Assembly: GCF_001705435.1 (NCBI RefSeq) | Contig: NZ_MDEN01000053.1 | Coordinates: forward strand, 92,707-156,706 | DNA from: Pseudomonas graminis | GTDB taxonomy: Bacteria; Pseudomonadota; Gammaproteobacteria; Pseudomonadales; Pseudomonadaceae | DNA: 64,000 nt | Direction: 5' to 3' | In this document: one piece after another, positions 35,534 to 44,303 of the stretch | Layout of the letters: every line of letters begins with the position of its first letter | How positions within the stretch are numbered: the stretch's first letter is position 1 | Translations under genes and position numbers: made by a program | Notes under the pieces: generated by a model | Databases searched by the model: none | What the model was told of the DNA's origin: nothing | Seen by the model: only the letters and a program-made list of their open reading frames with translations

Positions 35534-37120
35534 TCAGTAGTGCAGTACCGCGACCGCATTCTTTTTCAGCAGCTCCTGGTACAGATCAGCGTAGGGTTCT
35601 ACCGCTTTGTGCCAATCGAACGGAGCGGCCATGGCGCGGCAGCGCATGGCGTTGAGCAACAGAGGGCTTTCGAAGACCTTGAAGGCGCGGGTCAGGGCGT
35701 CGGTGTAGCTTTCGACGGTGGATTCGTCGAACAGAAAGCCGGTGCAGCCGTCTTCAATGGTGTCCGCCAGGCCGCCCGTGCGACGTGCGACCGGCAGCGA
35801 GCCGAAGCGCTGTGCGTACATCTGGCTAAGGCCGCAAGGCTCATAGCGGGAAGGCATCAGCAGAAAGTCACTGCCGGCGAACATGCGACGTGCGTCGGTT
35901 TCGTTGAAGCCCACCCGGACGCTGACCTGACCCGGGAAACGGGCGGCGAGGTCGCGCATGGCGTCTTCTTCTTCAGGCTCGCCACGGCCGATGATCGCGA
36001 TCTGGCCGCCGTTGTTGACGATGTGCTCGGCCACGCCAATGGTCAGGTCCAGACCCTTTTGGTAAACCAGACGGGAGACCACGGCGAACAGTGGGCCAGT
36101 GGACGGCTCCAGTTCGAACAGCTCGCGCACGTAGTCAGCGTTGATTTCCTTGCGGGTCCACTCATTCGGGGCGAAGCGGCAAATCAGGTGTTCGTCGGTG
36201 GCCGCGTCCCAGCTCTCGTCGATGCCGTTGGGGATGCCGCTGAGCTGACCGCGGTCGGCCTTGCTCTGCAGGAAACCTTCCAGGCCGCAACCGAAATCCG
36301 CCGTGGTGATTTCCTTGGCGTAGGTCGCACTCACGGTGGTGATGTGGCTGGAGTAGGCCATGCCCGCTTTGATGAACGACAGCTGGCCGTAAAATTCCAT
36401 GCCCTCCGGGTTCAGTGCCGAGTCCGGAATGCCCAGCTCGCGGCTGGAGGCAATGCTCACAAAGCCCTGATACGCCAGGTTGTGAATGGTGAAAATCGAC
36501 GGCGTGGTCTGGCCGCGCCATTTCATGTACGCCGGCGCCAGGCCTGCTGGCCAGTCGTGGGCGTGAACCAGCTCGGGGCACCATTGGGTCTTGACCGCGC
36601 CGGCTGCGAAGTCGGCGGCCGCCAGGCCCAGGCGGGCAAAGCGGATGTGGTTGTCGGACCAGTCGCGGCCGTCATTGTCACCGTAGGGCGTGCCTTCACG
36701 CTCGTACAACTCGGGACAGATCAGGACGTAGATGACCAGACCGTCTTTCATGTCCATCCGGCCGATCTTGCAGGGAGGCAGCGCGGCGTGGCCGGGCAGC
36801 TCGCTGATGATGTGGATCGGATTGCCGCTATTGATGACCTGCGGATAGCCGGGAATCAGCACGCGTACATCGTGCAGGTGGCGCATGGCGCGCGGCAGTG
36901 CGGCAGACACATCGCCCAGGCCGCCGGTTTTCACCAGGTCGGCCATCTCTGAAGTCACGAACAGGACTTTCTTGCGGGTAACCGAAGAAACCACTGGTTG
37001 AACAGGAGGCAGTTGCAGCACAGGTGCGCTCGTCGTTGCGAAGACCGGCAGATGGGTCAGCTCGCTGGCCGGCTGATTAAAACTCTCTCCCTTCTGGGTT
37101 TTGACAGCGGCACTAATCAT
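35534..37120 (-). CDS. glgA: Glycogen/alpha-glucan synthase
   Basis: About 528 residues of GT5. It elongates alpha-1,4-glucan from a nucleotide-glucose donor. The donor-loop motif KTGGLGDVSAALPRAM is near residue 70, and the C-terminal Rossmann domain contains AVVSRLVYQKGLDL and MPSRYEPCGLSQMYA. The first ~60 residues before RKKVLFVTSEMADLV are an extension beyond E. coli GlgA, polar and Pro-rich. The start ATG 37120 has GGAG 8 nt upstream. First gene of the minus-strand glgA-treZ-malQ-treY-DUF2934 run. Confidence 0.93.
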   Translation of the reverse strand: MISAAVKTQKGESFNQPASELTHLPVFATTSAPVLQLPPVQPVVSSVTRKKVLFVTSEMADLVKTGGLGDVSAALPRAMRHLHDVRVLIPGYPQVINSGNPIHIISELPGHAALPPCKIGRMDMKDGLVIYVLICPELYEREGTPYGDNDGRDWSDNHIRFARLGLAAADFAAGAVKTQWCPELVHAHDWPAGLAPAYMKWRGQTTPSIFTIHNLAYQGFVSIASSRELGIPDSALNPEGMEFYGQLSFIKAGMAYSSHITTVSATYAKEITTADFGCGLEGFLQSKADRGQLSGIPNGIDESWDAATDEHLICRFAPNEWTRKEINADYVRELFELEPSTGPLFAVVSRLVYQKGLDLTIGVAEHIVNNGGQIAIIGRGEPEEEDAMRDLAARFPGQVSVRVGFNETDARRMFAGSDFLLMPSRYEPCGLSQMYAQRFGSLPVARRTGGLADTIEDGCTGFLFDESTVESYTDALTRAFKVFESPLLLNAMRCRAMAAPFDWHKAVEPYADLYQELLKKNAVAVLHY

Positions 37121-37724
37121 CGTTTTCTCCAGTTCGATATGCAGTGTTGGTACAGCACTTAGTTGTAAGCGGCCATTTCCTATGGCCAGGCACACAAGAC
37201 CTACGCAAGATCGATACCCATTTACCGACTGCAGACAAAGGAACAAGGTGAAAGCGTACTCTGCTTCGATTTTTCAACAGCATAGTTGCTCTATTCACAT
37301 GACCCCGGCGCCTGTGTAGAAGTTTCGACAATTTTTCCGGGCCGTGTCTGGCATGCGGGGTTGCGATCCGGCGCATCCTGTCATTCGGGGAGTTCTGCCG
37401 ATCTGCAAGCCCCTGAATGCGCCGTTGTGGAGCATGGGGCGTCGGCCCGTATAACGGGGTGCCGCCGGTCGGATTGTTGGACAATCATCGTGCCGATGGT
37501 CTACTCCCGCACGGGGCCTGCGCCTTTGTGGGACGCGGGACGCACATTTCGAGAGCGCTGCCTTTTCTCGGTGCGTGCCGGAACAAATCCTGACCGATCA
37601 GAGACATTTCCTACTTCTGTATAAGGATATTTTTGCGGCCAGGGCGTTAGAATCGGCGCCACGCGGCACGTCGGCACACTGAGTCGAGCGCCTGTTGAGG
37701 TTTCTCCAGCGGTAGAGGAAGTCA
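37121..37724. other. Intergenic region between glgA and a GNAT gene
   Basis: About 600 bases holding the divergent promoters of the glucan operon and the GNAT gene. TAGAAT at 37648-37653 could be a -10 for the latter, but no good -35 accompanies it. Short frames across the region look random. Confidence 0.35.
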
Positions 37725-38216
37725 ATGCAAGCCCCTGTGGTTCTGGTACTGCAAGCCAGCTATAGCAATTCGGTTCACGCTGAAGCCATCGGGTTTCTGC
37801 TCAATCAATACGCCGAGGACGCGATGGGCGGCGGGAAGTCGCTGTCCACGGACACCCGTCAGCAGTTGGCGATCGAACTGGCCAAGCGCCCTCATGCGTT
37901 CAGCGTGCTGGCGTTCATCGCCGGCGAGCCGGTTGGCCTGGTCAACTGTTTCGAAGGGTTCTCGACCTTCGCCTGCCGGCCCTTGGTTAACGTCCATGAT
38001 GTGGTAGTGATCGCCTCGGCCAGAGGGCAGGGCATCAGTCAGAAGATGCTGGCGAAGGTCGAGGAAATCGCCCGCCAGCGCGGCTGCTGCAAAATCACCC
38101 TCGAAGTGCTGGAAGGCAACGAAGCCGCCAAAGGCGCCTACCGCAAGCTCGGTTTCGCCGACTACCAGCTGGACCCGCAGATGGGGCGAGCTTTGTTTTG
38201 GCAAAAAGCGCTGTAG
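37725..38216 (+). CDS. GNAT-family N-acetyltransferase
   Basis: A 163-residue single-domain GNAT. The acetyl-CoA loop is VVVIASARGQGISQKMLAKV (R-G-x-G-I), preceded by the VHDV strand and followed by CCKITLEVLEGNEAAKGAYRKLGF, which is typical for the fold. The start ATG 37725 has AGAGGA about 6 nt upstream. The substrate is unknown. It stands alone; a REP block and tandem repeats follow. Confidence 0.88.
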   Translation: MQAPVVLVLQASYSNSVHAEAIGFLLNQYAEDAMGGGKSLSTDTRQQLAIELAKRPHAFSVLAFIAGEPVGLVNCFEGFSTFACRPLVNVHDVVVIASARGQGISQKMLAKVEEIARQRGCCKITLEVLEGNEAAKGAYRKLGFADYQLDPQMGRALFWQKAL

Positions 38217-38221
38217 CTGAG

Positions 38222-38634
38222 CGCTGTTAGTGGGACCGGCTTCAGCCGGGAAGAGGCCGGTGTGAACACCCTCAATTTTGCGGTGTGACGCCATAAGTCT
38301 TCCCGGCTAAAGCCAGTCCTACCGCGCGTTCACTCACCATCCCGCTGAACGCACGCAATCTCGTAGGACCGGCTTCAGCCGGGAAGAGGCCCGCATGCGC
38401 ACCCTCATTTTTGCGGCGTGACGCCTGACGCTTTCCCGGCTAAAGCCGGTCCTACCAAGGCGTTCACTTACGCTCCTGCAAACGCACGCAACAATGCGTT
38501 CACTCGCCATTCCTGCTGACTGCACGCGATGTCTTTCGTAGGACCGGCTTCAGCCGGGAAGGGGCCGGTATGAACAGCCTCAATTTTGCGGTGTGACGCC
38601 TGACGCTTTCCCGGCTGAAGCCGGTCCTACCAAG
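38222..38634. repeat. REP-like palindrome cluster with degenerate tandem-repeat remnants
   Basis: Units of the GGACCGGCTTCAGCCGGGAAG family and its inverse lie at about 38232-38255, 38297-38322, 38363-38388, 38430-38455, 38538-38562 and 38605-38630. Between them are degenerate copies of the 36-bp repeat that follows (for example GCGTTCACTTACGCTCCTGC at 38459). Confidence 0.8.
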
Positions 38635-38852
38635 GCGTTCACCCGTGCTCCTGGAAACGCACGCAATAATGCGTTCACCCACGCTCCTGGAAACGCACGC
38701 AATAATGCGTTCACCCACGCTCCTGGAAACGCACGCAATAATGCGTTCACTCACGCTCCCGCTAAACGCACGCAATAATGCGTTCACCCACGCTCCTGCA
38801 AACGCACGCAATAATGCATTCACTCACGCTCCCGCTAAACGCACGCAATAAT
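38635..38852 (+). repeat. Six-copy 36/37-bp tandem repeat
   Basis: Units begin GCGTTCACCCACGCTCC and end AACGCACGCAATAAT. Copies are 38635-38670, 38671-38706, 38707-38742 (all 36 bp), 38743-38779 (37), 38780-38815 (36) and 38816-38852 (37). The 37-bp form carries CCCGCTAAACG and the 36-bp form CCTGGAAACG or CCTGCAAACG. Being multiples of three, the 36-bp units give spurious open frames. The copies abut with no spacers. Confidence 0.92.
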
Positions 38853-38938
38853 GCGCAAATCCTTTGTAACAGTTCTGTCCTGTAAGGCGATTCCGAGAGC
38901 GCGATAGGATCGCCTCCCGTATTGCTTTCAGGACTCAC

Positions 38939-39103
38939 ATGTCGCTCTCTCTGGAACCTCCCAGTCGCCGGTCCCTTTCGAACAGGATTCCAGGCGTTCA
39001 TTCCGCGTCATCACCCTTAAACAAGATTTCTATCTGGCTCGACCCACTTTGCCGTGTGTCGGGCCTTTTCGTGTCTGTCCCATTGATCGAGAAGGGGCGC
39101 TGA
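38939..39103 (+). CDS. Possible 54-codon leader peptide upstream of the TerC-family gene
   Basis: ATG at 38939 has AGGA 7 nt upstream and reads 54 codons to a TGA at 39101-39103, three bases before the next gene. The peptide (MSLSLEPPSRRSLSNR...) has no domain, but the frame runs across a terminator-like hairpin at 39036-39069, so its translation could affect that hairpin. Chance cannot be excluded at this length; coding status is an inference. Confidence 0.35.
   Translation: MSLSLEPPSRRSLSNRIPGVHSASSPLNKISIWLDPLCRVSGLFVSVPLIEKGR
39036..39069 (+). promoter_or_regulatory. Attenuator-like hairpin in the TerC-family leader
   Basis: GGCTCGACCCA (39036-39046) pairs with TGTGTCGGGCC (39055-39065) with one wobble and one mismatch, followed by TTTT, only 37 bases before the start codon. 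A terminator inside a 5' leader suggests attenuation or a riboswitch. TerC-type genes are often under the yybP-ykoY Mn2+ riboswitch; I could not recognise that aptamer here. Confidence 0.5.
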
Positions 39104-39106
39104 CCC

Positions 39107-40663
39107 ATGGAATGGATTGCTGATCCCACGGCCTGGCTTGGCCTGTTGACCCTTATCGTGCTTGAGCTGGTGCTCGGCATCGACAACCTGGTGTTCATCG
39201 CCATCCTCGCCGACAAGTTGCCGCCCGAGCAGCGCGACCGCGCGCGGGTGCTGGGCCTGTCTCTGGCGTTGATCATGCGTCTGGGCCTGCTCGCGAGCAT
39301 TTCGTGGATGGTCACGCTGACCGAGCCGCTGTTCGAGATTTTCGAGAAGAGCTTCTCCGGTCGCGACCTGATCATGCTGTTTGGCGGCGTGTTCCTGCTG
39401 TTCAAGGCGACCATGGAATTGCACGAGCGGCTGGAAGGCCACGTCGCCCAGCGGGCCGGCAGTACGACCTACGCGCTGTTCTGGCCCATCGTCGCGCAGA
39501 TCGTCGTGCTCGATGCGGTGTTCTCCCTGGACGCTGTGATCACCGCCGTGGGCATGGTCGATGAGCTGTCGATCATGATGATCGCCGTGGTGTTCTCGAT
39601 CGCCATCATGATCATCGCCAGCAAGCCGCTGACCGCCTTCGTCAATGCGCACCCGACGGTGATCATGCTGTGCCTGGGCTTTCTGATGATGATCGGCTTC
39701 AGCCTGACCGCCGACGGCCTGGGCTTCCATATTCCCAAGGGCTATCTGTACGCGGCCATCGGTTTTTCGATCCTGATCGAGGTGTTCAACCAGATTGCCC
39801 GTGCCCGTCGCAAGCGCAGCGTCAAAGGCGACCTGCCGCGCCGCGAACGCACGGCCCACGCCGTGTTGCGCCTGCTGGGTGGCCGCAGGCCGAGTGCCGA
39901 GGAGGTCGGTGAGGAGATCGCCGACATGCTCGATGGCGACAGCGACGAGGTGGTGTTCGACCGCCGCGAGCGGGTGATGATCAGCGGCGTGCTGCAGTTG
40001 GCCCAGCGCCCCATTCGCGGTGTGATGACGGTGCGCAACGACGTCGATGTAATCGATCTGGATGACACGCCGGAAGGCATTCGCCAGCGACTGGTCAACT
40101 CACCGTACTCACGGCTGCCGTTGATCCGCGGGGGCCGTATCGACGAGCCGCTGGGCTTTGTGCACAAGAAGGAAATGCTCAATGCCTGGCTGTCCGGTGC
40201 CGAGCCGAACATCGAACACCTGGCTCGACCGACGCTCAATCTGCTGGAAAGTTTCTCGATCCTCAACGCCCTGGAACAGATGCGCGCCCAGTCCACGCAC
40301 ATTGCGTTCGTGATCAACGAATTCGGCGACTTCGCCGGCATCCTGACCATGACCGACATCCTCGAATCCATCGCCGGCGAGTTGCCGGACGCCAGCGAAA
40401 TCGAGGGCCCGGACTTGATCGAAGAGGGCGAGGGCGTGCTGGTCAACGCCGCCATGAACCTGAGCCACCTGCGCGAACGCATCGGCTTCAAGGCGCGGGC
40501 GACCGGGGACTATCAGACCCTGGCCGGACTGGTGGTGAGCCTGCTGGATCGCTTGCCGGTGACAGGTGATGAGCTGCAATGGGAAGGCTGGCACATTAAG
40601 GTCGTGCAAGTGCAGGAGCGGCGGGTGACCCGCGTACTGTTGCGCCAGACGCCGTCAACATAA
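39107..40663 (+). CDS. TerC-family membrane protein with CBS pair and CorC_HlyC domain (YoaE-like)
   Basis: A 518-residue protein with three parts. Residues ~1-235 are a TerC domain of about seven helices with [18 protein letters not shown] and the matching acidic motif [18 protein letters not shown]. Residues ~290-410 are a CBS pair ([36 protein letters not shown]). Residues ~425-510 are a CorC_HlyC domain. TerC proteins export Mn2+ or other metals in characterised cases; this fusion is like E. coli YoaE. Start ATG 39107 is three bases after a possible leader peptide, with AAGGGG upstream. Confidence 0.9.
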   Translation: MEWIADPTAWLGLLTLIVLELVLGIDNLVFIAILADKLPPEQRDRARVLGLSLALIMRLGLLASISWMVTLTEPLFEIFEKSFSGRDLIMLFGGVFLLFKATMELHERLEGHVAQRAGSTTYALFWPIVAQIVVLDAVFSLDAVITAVGMVDELSIMMIAVVFSIAIMIIASKPLTAFVNAHPTVIMLCLGFLMMIGFSLTADGLGFHIPKGYLYAAIGFSILIEVFNQIARARRKRSVKGDLPRRERTAHAVLRLLGGRRPSAEEVGEEIADMLDGDSDEVVFDRRERVMISGVLQLAQRPIRGVMTVRNDVDVIDLDDTPEGIRQRLVNSPYSRLPLIRGGRIDEPLGFVHKKEMLNAWLSGAEPNIEHLARPTLNLLESFSILNALEQMRAQSTHIAFVINEFGDFAGILTMTDILESIAGELPDASEIEGPDLIEEGEGVLVNAAMNLSHLRERIGFKARATGDYQTLAGLVVSLLDRLPVTGDELQWEGWHIKVVQVQERRVTRVLLRQTPST

Positions 40664-40696
40664 CCTCCGCTGACGCCTACTCATCCCGGCGGAAAC

Positions 40697-40727
40697 AAAA
40701 AAGGCCTGCATTGCGCAGGCCTTTTCG
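40697..40727. terminator. Bidirectional intrinsic terminator
   Basis: GGCCTGC (40703-40709) pairs with GCAGGCC (40715-40721), with an A-run before and a T-run after. It serves the TerC-family gene and, on the other strand, the convergent phosphoethanolamine transferase gene. Confidence 0.9.
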
Positions 40728-40754
40728 TTTGGAGCGAACCTTACTTCGCCTCTA

Positions 40755-42500
40755 TTACTTGTTCACCACCTGAGGCATGGCGCCGGGCTGGCTGGCGGCC
40801 TTCTCCATGTGGGCAAAGTCACTCAAGCCCTTCGGCGCATAGGGGTCGCCGATCAGTCGAGGGCGCGCCTTGAAGTCCAGGCTGACCAGGCTCTTGGTGG
40901 TATCGAGTTCATCAAAGCTCAGCCCTGCCAGTTGCGCCCAGGTGTGGATCAGGTTGGAACTGGTGTAAGGACGGTCGTGGATGCTCTCGAAATTCCAGTC
41001 ATGGGTCTGCTTCCACTTCGGCGAGGCGTAGGCAATGAACGGCACGGTGTACATCGGGATCGTCGGCTTGTTCTCGTTGCGGCCCAGGGTATTGCGGCCT
41101 GGCGAGTCATAGACGTCTTCGCCGTGGTCCGAGAGGTACAGCAGGAAGCCGTTCGGGTCGGCCTTGCCGTATTCCTTGATCAGGCTGGAGACCACAAAAT
41201 CGTTGTACAGCACGGCGTTGTCGTAGCTGTTGTAGAACTCCAGCTTGCTGTCATCGATGTCCGCCGGCACGCCCTCACGTCCGCTGAACTTCGCGAATTC
41301 TTCCGGGAAGCGGTACTGATAAGCCATGTGCGTGCCGAGCAGGTGAACCACAATCAGTTTGCGCGGCGCGGCATCGGTCAGTGCCTTGGCGAACGGCGCG
41401 AGCACGTCGCCGTCGTATTGGCGGGCGTTCTGGTTGCGGTTGTTGTTCAGATAGACCTGCTCGTCAGCCTGCTCGGAGAAAGTGGTCAGCATCGTGTTGC
41501 GCTTGGTCATCGTCTGCTGGTTGGTGATCCAGAAGGTCTTGTAGCCCGCCTGTTTCATCACGCTGACGATGGACGGCGTCTTCAGGTAAAGGTCCGGGTT
41601 TTCCTCGTCGGCGAAGGTCAATACCTGCTGCAGGGCCTCGATGGTGTAAGGCCGTGGGGTGATGACGTTGTTGAACACCTGCAACTGGTCCTTCATGGCG
41701 TCCAGGTTCGGCGTCGTCTGGCGCGGGTAGCCGTACAGATGCATGCGCCCGCGGTTGGTCGACTCGCCAATCACCAGCACCAGGGTGGTGGGCAGGTTGG
41801 CTTGCTGGTCCTTGAGATTTTTCAGCGGTGCGATGTTGCTGCTGCTGGTCAGCATGTCCTGCATGCCATCCAGCTGCTGGGTGTAACGGTGATAGGCAAC
41901 GATCATCTGCCATGGCACCGCCGGCTCGATGCGCGACTCGAAGGCTTCGAGGGCAGAGGCGGTGTCGTCGTGGCGGGCGAACTGCTTGGCCAGCGGGTAA
42001 CCGATGATGCCGATCAACAGTGCGGCGGCCACGGCGTAGGCGCGAGGGCGCGGCATGTACACCGGGCGCAGGCGGGTCCACAGGAATATCGCGAACGCGG
42101 TGTGGGCGATGAACGCCAGCACGATCCACCACGCGAAGTACTGGGTCATGTATTCGCCGGCTTCAGAGATGTTCGATTCGAACATGATGAAGATGACGCT
42201 CTGGGAAAACTCCTGCTGGTAAATGAAGAAGTAACCCAGGCTCGCCATGGAGCAGGCCCACAGAACCACCCCGATGACGGCCGCCATGACCCGGGTCTTT
42301 TGCGGGAACATCAGCATGGGCGCGAGCCAGATGCCGCTGATCACAAACGCCTGACGGAAGCCGGCAAAACCGGTGATACCGGTCAGCTGAATAAGCAGCT
42401 GGGTGATGCCCGAGAAATACCAGAAAAACACGAACAGCCAGATGATGCCCGCCCAGTCGAACCCTTTCGGAGTCGCAGTGCTCCGTTTCATCGTTGTCAT
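40755..42500 (-). CDS. Phosphoethanolamine transferase, CptA-like
   Basis: About 581 residues. Five N-terminal transmembrane helices (to ~200) are followed by a periplasmic sulfatase-fold domain. The catalytic Thr/metal site is in LVIGESTNRGRMHLYGYPRQ, followed by TTPNLDAMK; later metal ligands are in VVHLLGTHMAYQYRFP and LLYLSDHGEDVYDS. This family moves phosphoethanolamine to LPS core or lipid A; the sequence looks nearest to CptA (core heptose). The start ATG 42500 has GGAG 6 nt upstream. Confidence 0.88.
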   Translation of the reverse strand: MTTMKRSTATPKGFDWAGIIWLFVFFWYFSGITQLLIQLTGITGFAGFRQAFVISGIWLAPMLMFPQKTRVMAAVIGVVLWACSMASLGYFFIYQQEFSQSVIFIMFESNISEAGEYMTQYFAWWIVLAFIAHTAFAIFLWTRLRPVYMPRPRAYAVAAALLIGIIGYPLAKQFARHDDTASALEAFESRIEPAVPWQMIVAYHRYTQQLDGMQDMLTSSSNIAPLKNLKDQQANLPTTLVLVIGESTNRGRMHLYGYPRQTTPNLDAMKDQLQVFNNVITPRPYTIEALQQVLTFADEENPDLYLKTPSIVSVMKQAGYKTFWITNQQTMTKRNTMLTTFSEQADEQVYLNNNRNQNARQYDGDVLAPFAKALTDAAPRKLIVVHLLGTHMAYQYRFPEEFAKFSGREGVPADIDDSKLEFYNSYDNAVLYNDFVVSSLIKEYGKADPNGFLLYLSDHGEDVYDSPGRNTLGRNENKPTIPMYTVPFIAYASPKWKQTHDWNFESIHDRPYTSSNLIHTWAQLAGLSFDELDTTKSLVSLDFKARPRLIGDPYAPKGLSDFAHMEKAASQPGAMPQVVNK

Positions 42501-42830
42501 CAAGCGCTCCGCTATAGACCTTTTCAGGCGGCAGAACACCGCCTGAACTCATTCCAGTGCCAGCAATTGGCCAGCAACCAACCTGTTAAGGGTCGGGATT
42601 ATGTTTTCAGACGGGTGAAAATTTTGTCACGCGGAGCGTTGCGAAAACGGTGAAACCGGCTATGGACCTCAATCGCAGTCCAGGCGGGGAACGTAACAAC
42701 GTGTGTCGGGTCCGACGGAGGGTCGAAAGGCGCGTCAAGTGCGCGGCATTGCGAGTACAGGCAAGGGAGGCAAGGGATGCGCCGGCAAGCCTGCAGATCA
42801 GGCTTGCCTTGGGAGTAGGGATGTCGCGGA
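42501..42830. other. Intergenic region with a strong hairpin
   Basis: About 330 bases between the transferase and a small coiled-coil gene. A perfect 10-bp stem, GGCAAGCCTG (42784-42793) with CAGGCTTGCC (42799-42808), lies just past the small gene's stop and may end its transcript, though no T-run follows on that strand. Nothing else recognised. Confidence 0.45.
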
Positions 42831-43004
42831 TCAGGCGTGCAGGGCGTTGCTGCTGCCGATGAGCTGGGCGTGCTGCAGCATCGAAGTCAGCTGGGCAACT
42901 TTCTTCTGCAATACGGCGCGTTCTTCCCTGAGCTGGCGCAGCTCGTCACGACGGATTGTGACGTAAAGGGTCTGTGGAGCGTTGGCTGTCATTACTGTGC
43001 CCAT
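42831..43004 (-). CDS. Small coiled-coil hypothetical protein
   Basis: A 57-residue protein. After TLYVTIRRDELRQLREERAV comes a short heptad-like helix (LQKKVAQLTSMLQHAQLIG), so dimerisation is likely. ATG 43004 has GAGG 6 nt upstream; an ATG four codons later is possible. The frame is open to 43214, but the extension is unlike a protein. No function is assignable. Confidence 0.65.
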   Translation of the reverse strand: MGTVMTANAPQTLYVTIRRDELRQLREERAVLQKKVAQLTSMLQHAQLIGSSNALHA

Positions 43005-43325
43005 TGCACACCTCGCAAATGGCGGATTCAACTTCATAAGGTTCAAGCAAGGACGCCTGCTACTTGGCATGTCCTGCTCACTACCTCTATCGGCCGGGAT
43101 TCTGATTTCTTTTGCGTAAAAAAGGAACTTTTTTATTTTTGATTGTCGCGAACGTTTCTTGATCGCGAAAACGTGCGTCATAGGGCAGTCTTGCAGACCT
43201 CTGTGCCCCCGCACATGAAACTTTTTTCACCGGGAAACCATAGTTTGCCTCCCCGGACTAACCCACTATGCGGCACTGGGCTATAAACTGAGGCACCTCT
43301 GAATTTGATTAAGGAGCACCTCTAC
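43005..43325. other. Intergenic region upstream of gnd
   Basis: About 320 bases. An AT-rich segment (AAAGGAACTTTTTTATTTTTGA, 43120-43142) is followed by the gnd leader. TTTGCC ... TATGCG with 17-base spacing near 43242-43270 is a weak promoter candidate for gnd-zwf. Confidence 0.35.
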
Positions 43326-44303
43326 ATGCAACTCGGGATTGTTGGACTAGGCCGCATGGGCGGCAACATCGCACGTCGACTGATGCTCAATGGCCACACG
43401 ACTGTGGTCTATGATCGCGATGAGAAGTCTCGCACCGTGCTCGCCAACGAAGGTTCAACGCCAGCCCATGACCTCGCGTCACTGGTTGCGGCGCTGGAAA
43501 AACCGCGGGCCGTCTGGGTGATGTTGCCTGCTGGCGCTCCAACCGAAGACACCATCAACGAGCTGGCCACTTTGCTCGATGCCGACGACGTGATCATCGA
43601 CGGCGGCAACACCTTCTACAAGGACGACGTGCGTCGCTCCCTGGCACTGAAAGACAAGAACCTGCACTACGTCGATGTCGGCACCTCGGGCGGCGTCTGG
43701 GGTCTGGAACGCGGCTACTGCATGATGATCGGCGGCGAAACCGACGTCGTCACGCGCCTTGACCCGATCTTCAAGACCCTGGCCCCGGGCATTGGCGACA
43801 TCCCGCGCACCAGGGACCGTGCCAAGGACGCCGACCCGCGTGCCGAACACGGTTACATCCACGCCGGTCCGCCGGGCGCCGGGCACTTCGTCAAGATGAT
43901 CCACAACGGCATCGAGTACGGCATGATGCAGGCCTTCGCCGAAGGCTTCGACATCCTCAAGACCAAGAATTCGGACAACCTCCCGGTTGAACAGCGCTTC
44001 GACCTTAACCTGGGCGACATCGCCGAAGTCTGGCGTCGCGGCAGCGTGGTGTCTTCCTGGCTGCTCGACCTGACCGCCGACGCACTGGCCACCGACCCGC
44101 AGCTCAACGCCTATTCCGGCTCCGTGGCCGACAGCGGTGAAGGCCGCTGGACCATCGAAGCGGCCATGGAGCAGGCGGTACCGGTTCCCGTGCTGTCCAC
44201 TTCGCTGTTCGCCCGCTTCCGCTCCCGTCAACAAAGCACGTACGGCGACAAGATGCTGTCCGCCATGCGTTTTGGATTCGGTGGTCATAAGGAACCAAAA
44301 TAA
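43326..44303 (+). CDS. gnd: 6-phosphogluconate dehydrogenase (decarboxylating), short NAD-type
   Basis: About 325 residues, the short bacterial form rather than the ~470-residue E. coli type. It oxidises 6-phosphogluconate to ribulose-5-P + CO2. The Rossmann motif is [18 protein letters not shown]; catalytic region motifs are [20 protein letters not shown] and [23 protein letters not shown] 43326 has AAGGAG 9 nt upstream; an earlier ATG is less likely. The stop overlaps the zwf start by one base (TAATG). Confidence 0.95.
   Translation: MQLGIVGLGRMGGNIARRLMLNGHTTVVYDRDEKSRTVLANEGSTPAHDLASLVAALEKPRAVWVMLPAGAPTEDTINELATLLDADDVIIDGGNTFYKDDVRRSLALKDKNLHYVDVGTSGGVWGLERGYCMMIGGETDVVTRLDPIFKTLAPGIGDIPRTRDRAKDADPRAEHGYIHAGPPGAGHFVKMIHNGIEYGMMQAFAEGFDILKTKNSDNLPVEQRFDLNLGDIAEVWRRGSVVSSWLLDLTADALATDPQLNAYSGSVADSGEGRWTIEAAMEQAVPVPVLSTSLFARFRSRQQSTYGDKMLSAMRFGFGGHKEPK

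Noticed and set aside
38645..38851. Repetitive peptide encoded by the tandem array
   Set aside because: The frame is broken by the 37-bp units, shares sequence with open frames in other registers, and lacks a ribosome site.
38635..38852. CRISPR array
   Set aside because: The 36-37 bp units are directly adjacent with no unique spacers, and no cas gene is nearby.
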